The notes below the pieces were generated by a model. The model was not told the origin of the DNA. It did no database searches and worked only from the letters and a program-made list of their open reading frames with translations. Positions 33,202 to 43,000 of a stretch of DNA of 64,000 bases are shown one piece after another (position 1 is the stretch's first letter; the number at the start of each line of letters is the position of its first letter). The DNA lies in NCBI GenBank assembly GCA_020310875.1, contig CM035413.1, forward strand, positions 164,345,806 to 164,409,805, in the 5' to 3' direction. The stretch comes from Ceratopteris richardii. Lineage: Eukaryota > Streptophyta > Polypodiopsida > Polypodiales > Pteridaceae. The position numbers were made by a program, and so were the translations under genes.

Positions 33202-34468
33202 GACGTTGACAGGACATTCTGGGATGAATCCAAGTGAGCCAACACCGGAGCCAAATCCTGAAGTGCAATATCCATATTCTCATAATACTCTGCCATGTGA
33301 TCATCAGAAGTAGGTGCAAAATTAGCCTCGTCGGAGGATGAGACTGAATATCCAGATTGAAATTTACTGCGCTTCCCCCGAAGCAGAGCCTTTTTGTAGT
33401 CTTCCTAGGAGGATCCTTAGCCGCAACCTCCCCCTCTCTTCTTTTATATACATTGAGTTTTATTGGAGTAGTCGGGGCTAAAGGATGCAAATGTTTATCC
33501 ACTGCAATTTCTTTTCCCTTATTGCCAGCACCTTGAGGAGGTGGAGGTCTAACAGTCTCACTATTGCGGGGGTTCAAAGTAGTAGGGACACTTCTTGATC
33601 TTCCAAAAACTTGTTCTTCTGGCACAATAATTTTACTGCCTGGGCAAGCAGGAATAAGGTTCACTCCATCACTTTTTAAAGTGGGGCAATTCTTCGAGTA
33701 ATGTCCTAAATTCCCACAATGAAAGCAAGATCCAGCCATGCTACCCAATTTAAGATAAATAACAATCCTCCCCACATTAGGCACATTAATAGCAAACGTC
33801 TTTGGAAATGGCCTTGAAGTGTTCCACATGACACAAACTCTATTCTTATTAGGCGCCGAGATAGAAGGAATATACAATAATTTCCCCAAGACCTTAGCCA
33901 CATGGCCGATATTATTCCATAAAAAGGAAGGAAGGTCTATCAATTCCACCCAGACAGGACACTTAAACAAGAGTTCTTCCTTCATCGCCTTTACCGGCTT
34001 CCAAGGAAAGACGTGAGCCATCAACCCGCAGAGGAATATTGTTTGTTGCTCTAGAAATTGTAGTTTGATAACATTATCATTGAGGATCACTTCAAAAAGG
34101 CCATGCCGTGAGTAAAAAACTTTATCCACTACTTCCCTTTCCACACTTGCATTGATTGCATGTGCGACATCTACTGCCACAGGAATGCGTGTGGTAAAAA
34201 ACAGAAGCAAACCTCGTTCATGGAACATCCGAGTCGAGTCTCACATGAAGGAAGGGTCAATATCTACTTTCACATCACCCTGCACATTTTCATCTAAGGT
34301 CAAAGCATCTTCCATCATTTCTTTCAGCTTATTCACATCAACCTTGCTTTGTTGAGGAGATTGAGAGATAACTTCCACCTCATGAGAGCCATCAGGCATT
34401 GTAACAGTATCCCCAAGGGACAAAGAACCTGCCATCTTTACCTGGCTTGCGTACAGAGCAAGAGGCAC
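33198..34468 (-). pseudogene. LINE A ORF1 (RNA-binding Gag-like protein), interrupted
   Basis: ORF1 of a plant L1. The N-terminal 75 codons (MPLALYASQVKMAGSL...) end at a TGA (34243-34241) that is followed in frame by DSTRMFHERGLL. The body holds a DUF4283-like RNA-binding region (FLCGLMAHVFPWKPVKAMK, PVWVELIDLPSFLWNNIG) and a knuckle CFHCGNLGHYSKNC. Near 33391-33397 an A-run slip moves the hydrophilic C-terminus (SSSDEANFAPTSDDHMAEYY) into another frame. That frame ends at 33198 with the stop overlapping the ORF2 start, the usual layout. The unslipped frame runs on to 33125. Confidence 0.82.
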
Positions 34469-35027
34469 TTCGAAATAGTTGTCCTGGGCTCGCTACAGCC
34501 CAGTAGAAGAAATCCGAGTCCAAAACGGATCTTGCACAGAGTATAACTGCCCTCTAGGTACAATGAACCAAAGTTGAGCTGCAAAAAAACTATCGATTTT
34601 TTTTTTTTCCCTCTCAGCCGACTGTAGTAAGACCCAGAAGTGCTGACACAGAGACAAATTCCGAGCAGCCAACGTGCTGAGAATATACTGTCGACCACTT
34701 AAACTACTGACAAACTAAGGCGAACCCTAAAAGAACACCTGAAGAAAAAGATGCTCTGAGCTGCCAAAACCGAAACCCTAAAGTCGGGCAACGAGTTCTG
34801 AGATTTCCCGCCAAAATTGTGAACCCGCCAGCTGCTCCCTGCTAAAGACCAGCGCCCGATCTTCTCCCACGAACCCTCACGATCCTGAGAAGCTGACACA
34901 AGCGCTGCCGAAACATAACTATTTACAAACGCGAACCCTAGAAAACGCAGATCGAGACAGTAGAGACGACGCCTATGTACAGAGAACGACATTCAGCTGA
35001 AGATTGACGCATAGCTCCGATCGCCCC

Positions 35028-35031
35028 ATAT

Positions 35032-35124
<93 letters not shown>
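35028..35124. repeat. (AT)n microsatellite at 5' end of LINE A
   Basis: About 95 bp of AT repeat directly before the LINE A 5' end. With the tract at 29157 it brackets the element. Confidence 0.92.
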
Positions 35125-35126
<2 letters not shown>

Positions 35127-35139
35127 GGACGAACCTTTT

Positions 35140-35164
35140 GAACCTTACCTCGAAGGTAAGGTTC
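35140..35164. other. Perfect hairpin, 11-bp stem, 3-nt loop
   Basis: GAACCTTACCT / loop CGA / AGGTAAGGTTC, directly beside the (AT)n tract. Further GAACCTTAC and CGAACCTA words follow up to 35210. It may be the end of an unrecognised small element. Confidence 0.6.
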
Positions 35165-35216
35165 TTCCCTCGAACCTAATGCGTACCGAACCTTACAAAC
35201 CTTACCACCTTGTCGT

Positions 35217-35276
35217 AGTCGTCATCGTAGTAGTAGTAGTGGTAGTAGTCGTAGTAGTCGTAGCCGTAGTAGTGTC
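35217..35276. repeat. (GTAGTC)n-type simple repeat
   Basis: About 60 bp of GTAGTAGTCGTAG repeats containing GTCGTCATCGTAGT, the same interruption as in the array at 27168-27812. Confidence 0.8.
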
Positions 35277-35289
35277 AAAATGTACATGA

Positions 35290-36050
35290 AGGGGTTCCTT
35301 GGGATCTTTATCCCTAACAAGCTCCCATTTAAAGGCCCAAGAAGGATGAGCTTAGTTATGTGATTCTCACCATTTGTATACATAGTTGATGTTATGCCTT
35401 TGGTAGGCACTTGGTGAGAGCATCCACAAGAAATTTTGATGTCTTGGCCTTGAACAATGTGATCGTGCCATCCTTGAGTACTCCTTTGATAAAGTGGTAC
35501 CCCATGTCTATATGCTTTGTTTAGCCCCATACATGAAATTTGGAATTCTTTGCTAGACAAGTGGCACTCTGGCTATCACAATGAAGAATGGGTGCCTTGT
35601 TAGGCAAACAAAACTCATGGCATAGGTGTGCTAACCCAATGGCGTCTTGAGAATCCTCTGTGGCTGAAATATATCTGTAGTAGATGATGCTACTATCCTC
35701 CTTAGGAGCTTCTGTGGCTTCTCTAGTGGATAGTGCTGCTATCCTTTGAAATTCTACAGCACCATGAAGTAGTGCCTCTTGCAAGTGTGTATAGATAGCC
35801 ACTTGTGGACTTGCACATATCTGCATCATTTGGCCTGTCTGAATCACAGAATCCTTTTAGTTCCAATGGATACTTCCTATAGCATGGGCATTCAATTTTA
35901 TGCCTTTCAAATATTTCAAGATGGATTTGACTGCAGCCCAATGAGCTTTGTCAGGTTAGCCATGAACTGGCCCACAACCCCCACTGCATGGGCAATGTCT
36001 GGCCTAGTAGCAACCATGGCATACATAAGAGAACCACAAGCTGATCATAT
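35290..36050 (-). mobile_element. Ty1/copia RNase H remnant (fossil)
   Basis: Minus-strand fragments match the copia RNase H end of pol: REATEAPKEDSSIIYYRY, ATEDSQDAIGLAHLCHEF, PILHCDSQSATCLAKN. It is heavily broken with several interruptions. Neither LTR is recognised. Probably old. Confidence 0.72.
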
Positions 36051-36080
36051 GGAGCACTTTTGCATATAGCTGCCTGCTTT

Positions 36081-36081
36081 G

Positions 36082-36153
<72 letters not shown>

Positions 36154-36240
36154 CCCCCCCCCCCCCCCCCCCCTTCCCCGCCCCCGCCTTTTTTTTTTTT
36201 TTTTTTTTTGGTTTGTTTTTTTTTTTTTTTTTTTTTTTTG
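36081..36240. repeat. Compound (CT)n-(C)n-(T)n tract
   Basis: About 160 bp of nearly pure pyrimidine: 70 bp of CT, about 20 C, CCCCGCCCCCGCC, then two T runs of about 21 and 22 separated by GGTTTG. Read as an assembly- and slippage-prone stretch. Confidence 0.9.
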
Positions 36241-36812
36241 GGTTGGAATGCTGGAAAGCTTAACATGTGGCTGCAATGGCACTTGGAAAGTCTGCCATCA
36301 TTAGCAGTAAGTTAGTGAACCATGATGACACAGGAGCTGATCGTCTGTTGTGTCTATCATAGGTGCCAGTAGCTTAATACTCAAACCTAAAAAGCTAACA
36401 CTGCACTACTAGGAATTTTAATAGCTGACTTCCAGGGGCTCTGAAACGTTTTGGCCTTTGGAAAGTTGCAACACAGCACTGTTTACAGATAACGGTGAGT
36501 TGCAGTTACATGGCCTATTGATGAGCAGCAGATCATGACTAGGAAGAGAGGATGATATGCTACGGTTTTTTATGTAGAAAGGGCAATTTTATATCGAATA
36601 AAGCTATGTGGTTCAGGATTTTGTTAGCCTAGAACTGCCATGGATAAGAGCTGATAGTAGATATTGTCGTAGAACCAAAGATGAGATCCTGAGCTTTTAT
36701 GCTTATTATTTGAGTTTGTTACGTTATGTTTCAAGTGTTGTTTTGATTTTTCTTCATATATTGACATCTTGAGTTTCTTTTCATTCCAAAGCTGAAGAGG
36801 TTTCCTGTTCAG

Positions 36813-36930
36813 GGGTCTTGACCGCTTTGAAGCACGTAAAAGGTTGTGGGGAGACCTTGAGGGAGCAGACCTTGCGATTCGGACAGAGCCATATGTGTTG
36901 CGTGTGCCAAGGTCTCAGCGAGGTGGTGAG
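36813..36930 (+). CDS. EMB2247: ValRS exon d (end of CP1, re-entry to catalytic domain)
   Basis: Acceptor CCTGTTCAG, donor GTAATG. One base completes the Arg codon begun in exon c, then 39 codons: GLDRFEARKRLWGDLEGADL through EPYVLRVPRSQRGGE. GLDRFEAR and VPRSQRGGE are conserved in organellar and bacterial ValRS. Phase 0 at the end. Confidence 0.96.
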
Positions 36931-37005
36931 GTAATGCTCTCCTTTACGTGATTACCCTTAAATGCTGCTATCAGTTGAATCCCAAGTTTGCATGACATTT
37001 TACAG

Positions 37006-37122
37006 GTAGTGGAGCCTCTGGTCAGTATGCAATGGTTTGTTAAAACCAAGCCCTTGGCTGAGAAGGCTTTGGAAGCACTTGAAAATGGTGATTTGAAAAT
37101 CATCCCAGAAAGATTTGAAAAG
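37006..37122 (+). CDS. EMB2247: ValRS exon e (catalytic domain)
   Basis: Acceptor TTTTACAG, donor GTAAGA, 75-bp intron before it. 39 codons: [20 protein letters not shown] through [12 protein letters not shown]. VxEPLxSxQWFVxxxPLAxKAL is the family signature just before the NWLxNIxDWCISRQ segment, which should begin the next exon, outside the window. Confidence 0.96.
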
Positions 37123-37232
37123 GTAAGAGTTGATAAGGGAGCCTTGTTCTTCCCAGTAGGGAGCATGTGGACACTATCAATTTCATTTTAGCTTCCAGAA
37201 TGCAGCCACTCTTGTACGTGTGCATGAATGTT

Positions 37233-37503
<271 letters not shown>

Positions 37504-37830
37504 AATGAAATGAAATGATATATTTACGTCTTCAGAAGGCCAAAATGACCTATGAGACCAAAAGTTACAAAACTGGTGAATTTGATACAAAATCTGAGTA
37601 CCAAAGGAAGTGGTACTGAAAATGAAAGATGTAAAATAGCTGGGAAAAGGCTAACACCAAGACTAATACAACAAAGGGCTGATACATAGGAGGGATGTGC
37701 TGATATACAAGGCTGGGGATCTATCCTCATCTGCACTGTGGGCGTCTGCTCGAATCCCCTGCTGTAGTATCCGTCGATACAGTGTAGCACCTCTCACTCT
37801 CGGTCGTCTAGATCTCCCTAGCTCCACTGC

Positions 37831-39513
37831 TCAGTCTATGAGAGTGCCGGTAGTGGCTGTATGAGTGTGGACTGAGCTCTGTACTAGATGCTCTACTGAC
37901 TCCTCCTCTAGCTGCCCAGTGCCTCGTGTAAAGAAATCCGTAATCTGCCTCTGGGACTGTCTCCCTCCAGCTCTCCTCAGTAGAGTGTCTCTATGTCTGT
38001 GTACCTCTAGTAGATATAGTCCCACACATCTCTGATCCTCAAAACTCATGACTCTAGATAGAGGCCCAAAACCCTCTCTGAATAGACAATGAAAACGGCC
38101 CCGTATCTCATAGTATACCGTGCAATGACATATGTAATGTAGCTCTGTCTCTGGCTCTAGGTGACATAGACGGCATATCCTGCTATCTGCTGGTACCCCT
38201 CTGAATCTGCCAGTCTCAATCTCAAGCTGATGTGAGGATGTGCGCAACTGGCCAATGGCACAACGCAAGGCATGGGAAAGGTGTGTATCCATATAGCTAG
38301 GTCGAGTCACAAACCCATCTGTTGTGAGGTGTAGAAGATGCTCTCTATAGAAAGCCATCTTCGTACCCAACTCCTGTGTAGGCTCAATCCATGTCCTCCT
38401 GGTGTCCAGCTGGATCAGATCCTGACGAATGAGTCTAGTAATCTCCACCCGCGTCAGGTACATCAGGGGTGTCTGTAAAGAGTACTGGAAAGGAGGCAGC
38501 CTGTCCATGGTAAAACCATGTGTCTGAAACCATGATGTCATCTGTGCAAACCAGCATGATGTATCCCCCTGCAAGGCTAGCTGTCTGGATGACTCGAGGG
38601 CCAGCCTCGTATATCTATCTCTGGTAGTGTCCCACAAGCTGTGTACAAAGGAGACTGCTCTAGTGAGTGCCTCAATCTCAATAGGGGGAGCAGCTAGCTC
38701 CGCTCGAATGATATCATGTGGTACGAAGGCCTTGGCTCTAATCAGCCTAGAGATCATAGATACCAAGGGCCTCTCCATGACTTTCCACCCATCCTGACCT
38801 ATAGAAGGTCCCCAAACTTGTACCCCATATAGCATAGTAGAGGCAACCAAAGTATCAAAGAGCCATAACTTTGTCCTGGGTTCCTGAAACTGAACTTGCG
38901 AGCACATCCTCTCCAATCCTCCCAAAGCTGTAGATGCTCTAGTCAGTCTAGTCTCTGCTGCTCTCCTCAAGGAAAATCTCGGTCCAGTGAATACTACCCC
39001 CAGATATGTGTATGCATCTGTATACTCCACAACCTCCTGCCCATATGTGAAAATAGGTATTGATCTCTTGATCCACTGCGGTGTGGTGTTAAACACCATA
39101 ACCTTGGTTTTACCAAGGTTTACAGCCAGACCACTATCCTCTGCAAAGCTGTGTAGAGCATCCAAGTGTCGTTGCATACCCTCCGGTGAGTCAGATATCA
39201 AAACAATATCATCAGCATATAACAACAATGGGATCCATGTCCCTGCCAACTCGGCCCCTCTATCACCCTCTCTGTCAATGTAATCAGACACCTCATCAAC
39301 ATACATACCAAATAGACTAGGAGACAGTGGGCAGCCCTGTTTCACTCCAATAGTAGAGTGAACTAAATCAGATTCTGGGGTGCAAACTCGTCCCACCACT
39401 GATCTGTACAAAGCCATAATCCCCCACATCAACTCTATGGGAACCCCCATCTCCTGTAGTCTGCGCATCAATCGAGCTCTCCGCACCATGTCAAATGCTT
39501 TGCAGAAGTCCAC
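37831..39513 (-). CDS. LINE B ORF2, RT palm to C-terminus with PIP-like motif
   Basis: 560 codons open. RT signatures FVDFCKAFDMV (just upstream and at the start), TIGVKQGCPLSPSLFGMY and LLLYADDIVLISDS; then thumb and linker, a zinc-binding segment ICRLCHLEPETELHYICHC, and a C-terminus with QRQITDFFTRG (Q-x-x-I-x-x-F-F, the PCNA-interacting-peptide pattern). The family is not L1 (YADD with GVKQGCPLSP; different ORF1). I would look first at the L2/CR1/Jockey-like or another non-L1 APE clade. Without its upstream half this frame is not a working ORF2. Confidence 0.85.
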   Translation of the reverse strand: MDFCKAFDMVRRARLMRRLQEMGVPIELMWGIMALYRSVVGRVCTPESDLVHSTIGVKQGCPLSPSLFGMYVDEVSDYIDREGDRGAELAGTWIPLLLYADDIVLISDSPEGMQRHLDALHSFAEDSGLAVNLGKTKVMVFNTTPQWIKRSIPIFTYGQEVVEYTDAYTYLGVVFTGPRFSLRRAAETRLTRASTALGGLERMCSQVQFQEPRTKLWLFDTLVASTMLYGVQVWGPSIGQDGWKVMERPLVSMISRLIRAKAFVPHDIIRAELAAPPIEIEALTRAVSFVHSLWDTTRDRYTRLALESSRQLALQGDTSCWFAQMTSWFQTHGFTMDRLPPFQYSLQTPLMYLTRVEITRLIRQDLIQLDTRRTWIEPTQELGTKMAFYREHLLHLTTDGFVTRPSYMDTHLSHALRCAIGQLRTSSHQLEIETGRFRGVPADSRICRLCHLEPETELHYICHCTVYYEIRGRFHCLFREGFGPLSRVMSFEDQRCVGLYLLEVHRHRDTLLRRAGGRQSQRQITDFFTRGTGQLEEESVEHLVQSSVHTHTATTGTLID

Positions 39514-39592
39514 AAAGCTACAATAAATCCGCTTCCCGTGTGACCTTCCCTCTTCAATGATGGCTCAGAATATGATCAAGAGTGGAGAGACC

Positions 39593-40019
39593 TGCAACAA
39601 TCTAAGGATTACGACCACCACATACTAGAGAGATGACTCTCCTCCCAACCAAATGCCTCTATATATAGCTCTCTCCAGGGGACTGCCTTCTTGGGCAGGT
39701 GGATACTAACCAGCCAAGTGTCAGCCATGTAACTGCATGTGCGCCAAGTGTCCAATGGATGCTTCTAGAAGGTTCTAGAGCTCTTTGGGCAAAATACTCT
39801 TCCCATGTATCCCATGGGGATTGAACCCAAGACCTCGTCCTTCACATCCTTGAGACTTAACCACTAAGCTAAGTGGTTCACTTGTTCACAAGAGCACAAG
39901 ACCTCCTAGTAAGTCTAAACTCGAGATCTTTGGTCATACACACTGATGACCAAACGGTGTCCGATTTCAGATCTGTCTGAACCGGCCAGACCCTTGGATC
40001 ATAGACTTACTTTATTACA
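39593..40019 (-). repeat. 3' LTR of the non-coding LTR element
   Basis: 427 bp, element sense on the minus strand (TGTAATAAAG ... GATTGTTGCA). It contains TATATATAG (39657-39670 region) as promoter candidate and, upstream of it in element sense, a tRNA-like A/B-box module. Confidence 0.93.
39817..39885 (-). promoter_or_regulatory. tRNA-like Pol III type-2 promoter module in left LTR
   Basis: Minus strand: A box TAGCTTAGTGG (39871-39861) fits TRGCNNAGYGG exactly; B box GGTTCAATCCC (39827-39817) fits GGTTCRANYCC; they are about 33 bp apart, normal for a tRNA gene. Start would be near 39885 (GTGAACCACT). It is not a clean cloverleaf, so it is tRNA-derived rather than a tRNA gene. Confidence 0.7.
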
Positions 40020-40032
40020 TTCTTCCCCCCTT

Positions 40033-43000
40033 GGAAAAGATTTTCGTCCTCGAAAATAGAGCTATATACATACTGTAGGCAACCCCCGAGCCTCATGTTC
40101 TAAAACTGGAAGAACATGATCATGTTCTAGAACTGGAAGAACATGTCTCATCTCTGTGGTGGCATCCTTGCCCAAATGTTTCTAAACACTATCTCGCTTT
40201 GCACTTTGATAAACTAGTCAAAGTACAAAATAGTGAATGAATAATAAAGGTGGATCTAAACACATATCCCTGGCTAATTCACAGTTTCTGGATGTGCGAT
40301 CTAGGCACAAACATGTGAATTAGGTGGATTCAAATTACTAGTCCATTTCTAGGCATAACTGGTGCATGGGCTTAGTAATGAAGGTGGGATTCTTATCCCT
40401 CGCAAGACTTTGAGAATTCTTGATTCACTTGAATTTGTTTTGGAGAACTTGAAGTGTGGTTGTCCCATACATCTAACTTTAGATGTCTGTACAATGGTTT
40501 ACTTTTATCTAACAGTTACTTGATTTTTTCACCCGACTAGAGGACTACTTTGTCCTTATGAGTTAAAAAATCCTTTGTAAACTGTAGGAGAAAGTTTACC
40601 ATTTCGGTGGAATCAACCATACTTACTTCACCAATTCAAATTCAAAATGAAAATTGTCCAACTTAGGACACTTTTCTCAAAGACTTTTTACTGAAAGTTC
40701 TTGGGAATTGTCAATCCAATGAGCAATTCCTAACTTCTTTATTCTAGAGTATACTGGACTCTAGGAAATGATTTATGCTATACCTTGAAGCAAAATCAAA
40801 TGAATAAGTCTACTTAGACTTAGCATCTTTTGAAGATTGAAAAGGTTCTTGTACATAACATCTATCTAGGATGTTCAAGTTAGTTATCTAATTCTAACCG
40901 GCTATCCCTGGTCTTTTGCAAAAGGAATCAGATACCATATCTGAGTCAATTTCAAAAGATTTGGAAAGCGGAAAGAAATAACTAAGACTCTGTACAACCA
41001 ATTCAAACTTCGAATATACATAAACTTGCTATGAGTCAAAGACTAGATGACTCAGGACTTTTTACTTTTCAAAGATCTATTTCAACAAGATATTGAAGCA
41101 TTGTCTTTATCTTTCAGAGAAATAAGCTGGATTCTCAGAAAGATACAAAGAAAATCAAAAACATCATCCAACCACAAGATACTAGTGTGGTAACCAACAT
41201 CAGTGTGTCGACCCACTGAGGTTCTATCGATGAGTTTAGTTTTCAAATAATGCTTCACTTGAGACTAAGTTCATGTCACATTCACTCTTTTTGACTCCTA
41301 ATCGTGAATGCAATTCTTGTGCATTTCTTTGAGTCTAAAAGAGTGAATTTATCAAGTTACACTAGGAACTTGATACTTGACTTAGTCAATTGAATCTTTA
41401 GTTGAAAAGATCAACTCAAAATCAAAGTCCAACTTCTTTCAGAAATTTATCAAATATTTCTGATCAATAACACTTAAGCTTGAAGTGTTCTAAGAAGATC
41501 TTGGAAGTTCCTTACTTCATATCTTCAATTTCCTTGATCTTGAAGTCATCTTGAAGTATCGTAAGATACTACTTTCATCCTTTACGAATTTAAACTTTTC
41601 TTGAAGTCTTAATTCCCTTGAGGATGAAACCTAACTTCAAAATCTAAACTAGGACTAAAAGATAATTTTCATCCCACGGTCCGATGTCCCATACCATCTT
41701 TCCTATATCAATCTGAGTATAAAATCTGGTGTCCCATTCCACCCTATTTTATATTCACATTAATATGTGGGTGATTCTTATCCTAAAGTCTAAACATCTC
41801 TTGATAGAGTACCTTATCTCTTCAATTCTTTTACGAGAATTTAGAAGTTCCAGGTATTACCTCTAACTAGATTTTCTAGGTTTTGATTCCTTCACATGAT
41901 CGTCTCACAATCATGTGCTTTACCTTGGGAACTTGAAAACCTCTTAACAGAATCAGAATTCCAAGTTCTTGAATTTTCTCGAATTCAAGTTCAATTGGTT
42001 TACCCTTGACCAATTTTGTAGTGACAAGAGCTTTTGACTTCTTGTCTTTAGATTCCCTTCTTTACTGTTGCTTTAGGTACCTACCCCGGGGACTTTATTT
42101 AGGAATCTCTTTACTGCTTAAGTCTTAAGCATCCGCTCATGCTTTCTGGATTTGTACCAAAATCCCTTTAAGGATAGGTAAACACTTATGTTTTACCTTC
42201 CACAGACTTAATTACCATTTTCACGGTTGCAGACTACATTCTTGGAATTTCTTTACTCTGTTCAGACTTGGAACAACTTACTCTTTTTCACAGTTTTCCA
42301 TCGAATAAATGGAACTTGAGTGAATAATTCCCAAAAGGAATTTTATTGCCAATACTTGGGCAATCTACAAAGTAGTTCTAGTCGCACATTCTTGGATAAT
42401 CATGGCCAAGCTTGATCAAGTCTGGTTGATACTTGCGACAAAAATAAAGACTTAGTCTTTATCTTTTAAGATCTCTTAAACTATCTTTAAGCTGCTTTGC
42501 TTACCTGCAGGATTTTAGAGATCTTTCCCTCAACTTAAGTCCAAGCATTTTCTAATGCTTTTCAGATTCCAAAGCTAAGAATCTTTGATATACCGTTAGG
42601 TTATATCACTTATTTGGACTTAAATACCAAAACTGGTGGTTAGGGATTTACTGGGAACTACTTACTATATAACTTTTCTTGAAAGATGCTAGTCTCACGT
42701 CTGGGGAGATTTTTCTTTCAAGAATTTTTTGATTCCTATCAAGTAATACTAGGCTATAATTTGAAGCAAATGATTCATCTTGGAATTTTTTTGCTTTCCA
42801 GTCTAATGATTCATCTTGGAATCGTTTGTAAAAAGAACATTTGAAAGAACTTCTTTCAAATAATATCCAAAAAATTTACTGATTCAATTGTATTCATTTC
42901 CTGAGTATCAACCTAGAGACGAAATATCACATTTGCCAGTTTGAAAGTTTAAGTTAAACTTTCATTTATGTGATATCGACTTCTATTCTTGAGTTTGATA

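Larger units (their letters stand above)
29244..35027 (-). mobile_element. LINE A: L1-type non-LTR retrotransposon, near full length
   Basis: About 5.8 kb, minus strand, with (AT)n on both sides. It has a 5' untranslated part of about 0.55 kb (35027-34469), ORF1 with a DUF4283-like domain and one CCHC knuckle, ORF2 with APE endonuclease, RT and a C-terminal Cys/His motif, then a short 3' untranslated region ending near AATGCAAAGTGATC. ORF1 stop and ORF2 start overlap as ATGA at 33201-33198. The coding part has two in-frame TGA codons and one single-base slip, so it is a recently dead copy. Family: plant L1. Confidence 0.88.
20770..36812 (+). other. ValRS intron of 16.0 kb packed with repeats
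   Basis: Spans from the donor after exon c to the acceptor TGTTCAG before exon d. Contents are listed separately. Stretches where I see nothing definable: 20770-21730, 22050-22830, 27820-28070, 28760-29155 and 36245-36812. At 21730-22053 there is a pair of diverged repeats of about 165 bp (GATGTTGA...TTGAAAG) and a short direct repeat of about 25 bp (ATAAATAGTAATCATGA). Confidence 0.8.
14669..37122 (+). other. EMB2247: Visible span of the plastid/mitochondrial-type valyl-tRNA synthetase gene
   Basis: Five exons on the + strand join without a frame conflict and read as a continuous segment of bacterial-type ValRS. The enzyme charges tRNA-Val with valine and clears mis-charged threonine in its CP1 editing domain. 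Plants use this type in organelles. The segment covers the CP1 domain and the re-entry into the catalytic domain. The N-terminal half with the HIGH-type motif must lie left of 14669 (none found back to position 1), and the KMSKS half lies right of 37122 (none found up to 64000). Introns: 154 bp, 5638 bp, 16043 bp, 75 bp, and more than 26.8 kb. No splice site or reading frame problem is seen, so the gene looks functional despite the insertions. Confidence 0.93.

Noticed and set aside
39100-39130. Palindrome AACCTTGG/CCAAGGTT in LINE RT, also in copies C and E
   Set aside because: It encodes the conserved LGKTK stretch; the symmetry follows from codon choice and is most simply coincidence.
39940-39960. 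Hammerhead ribozyme (CTGATGA at 39948) as in retrozymes
   Set aside because: No GAAA core or closing stems in the required places on either strand.
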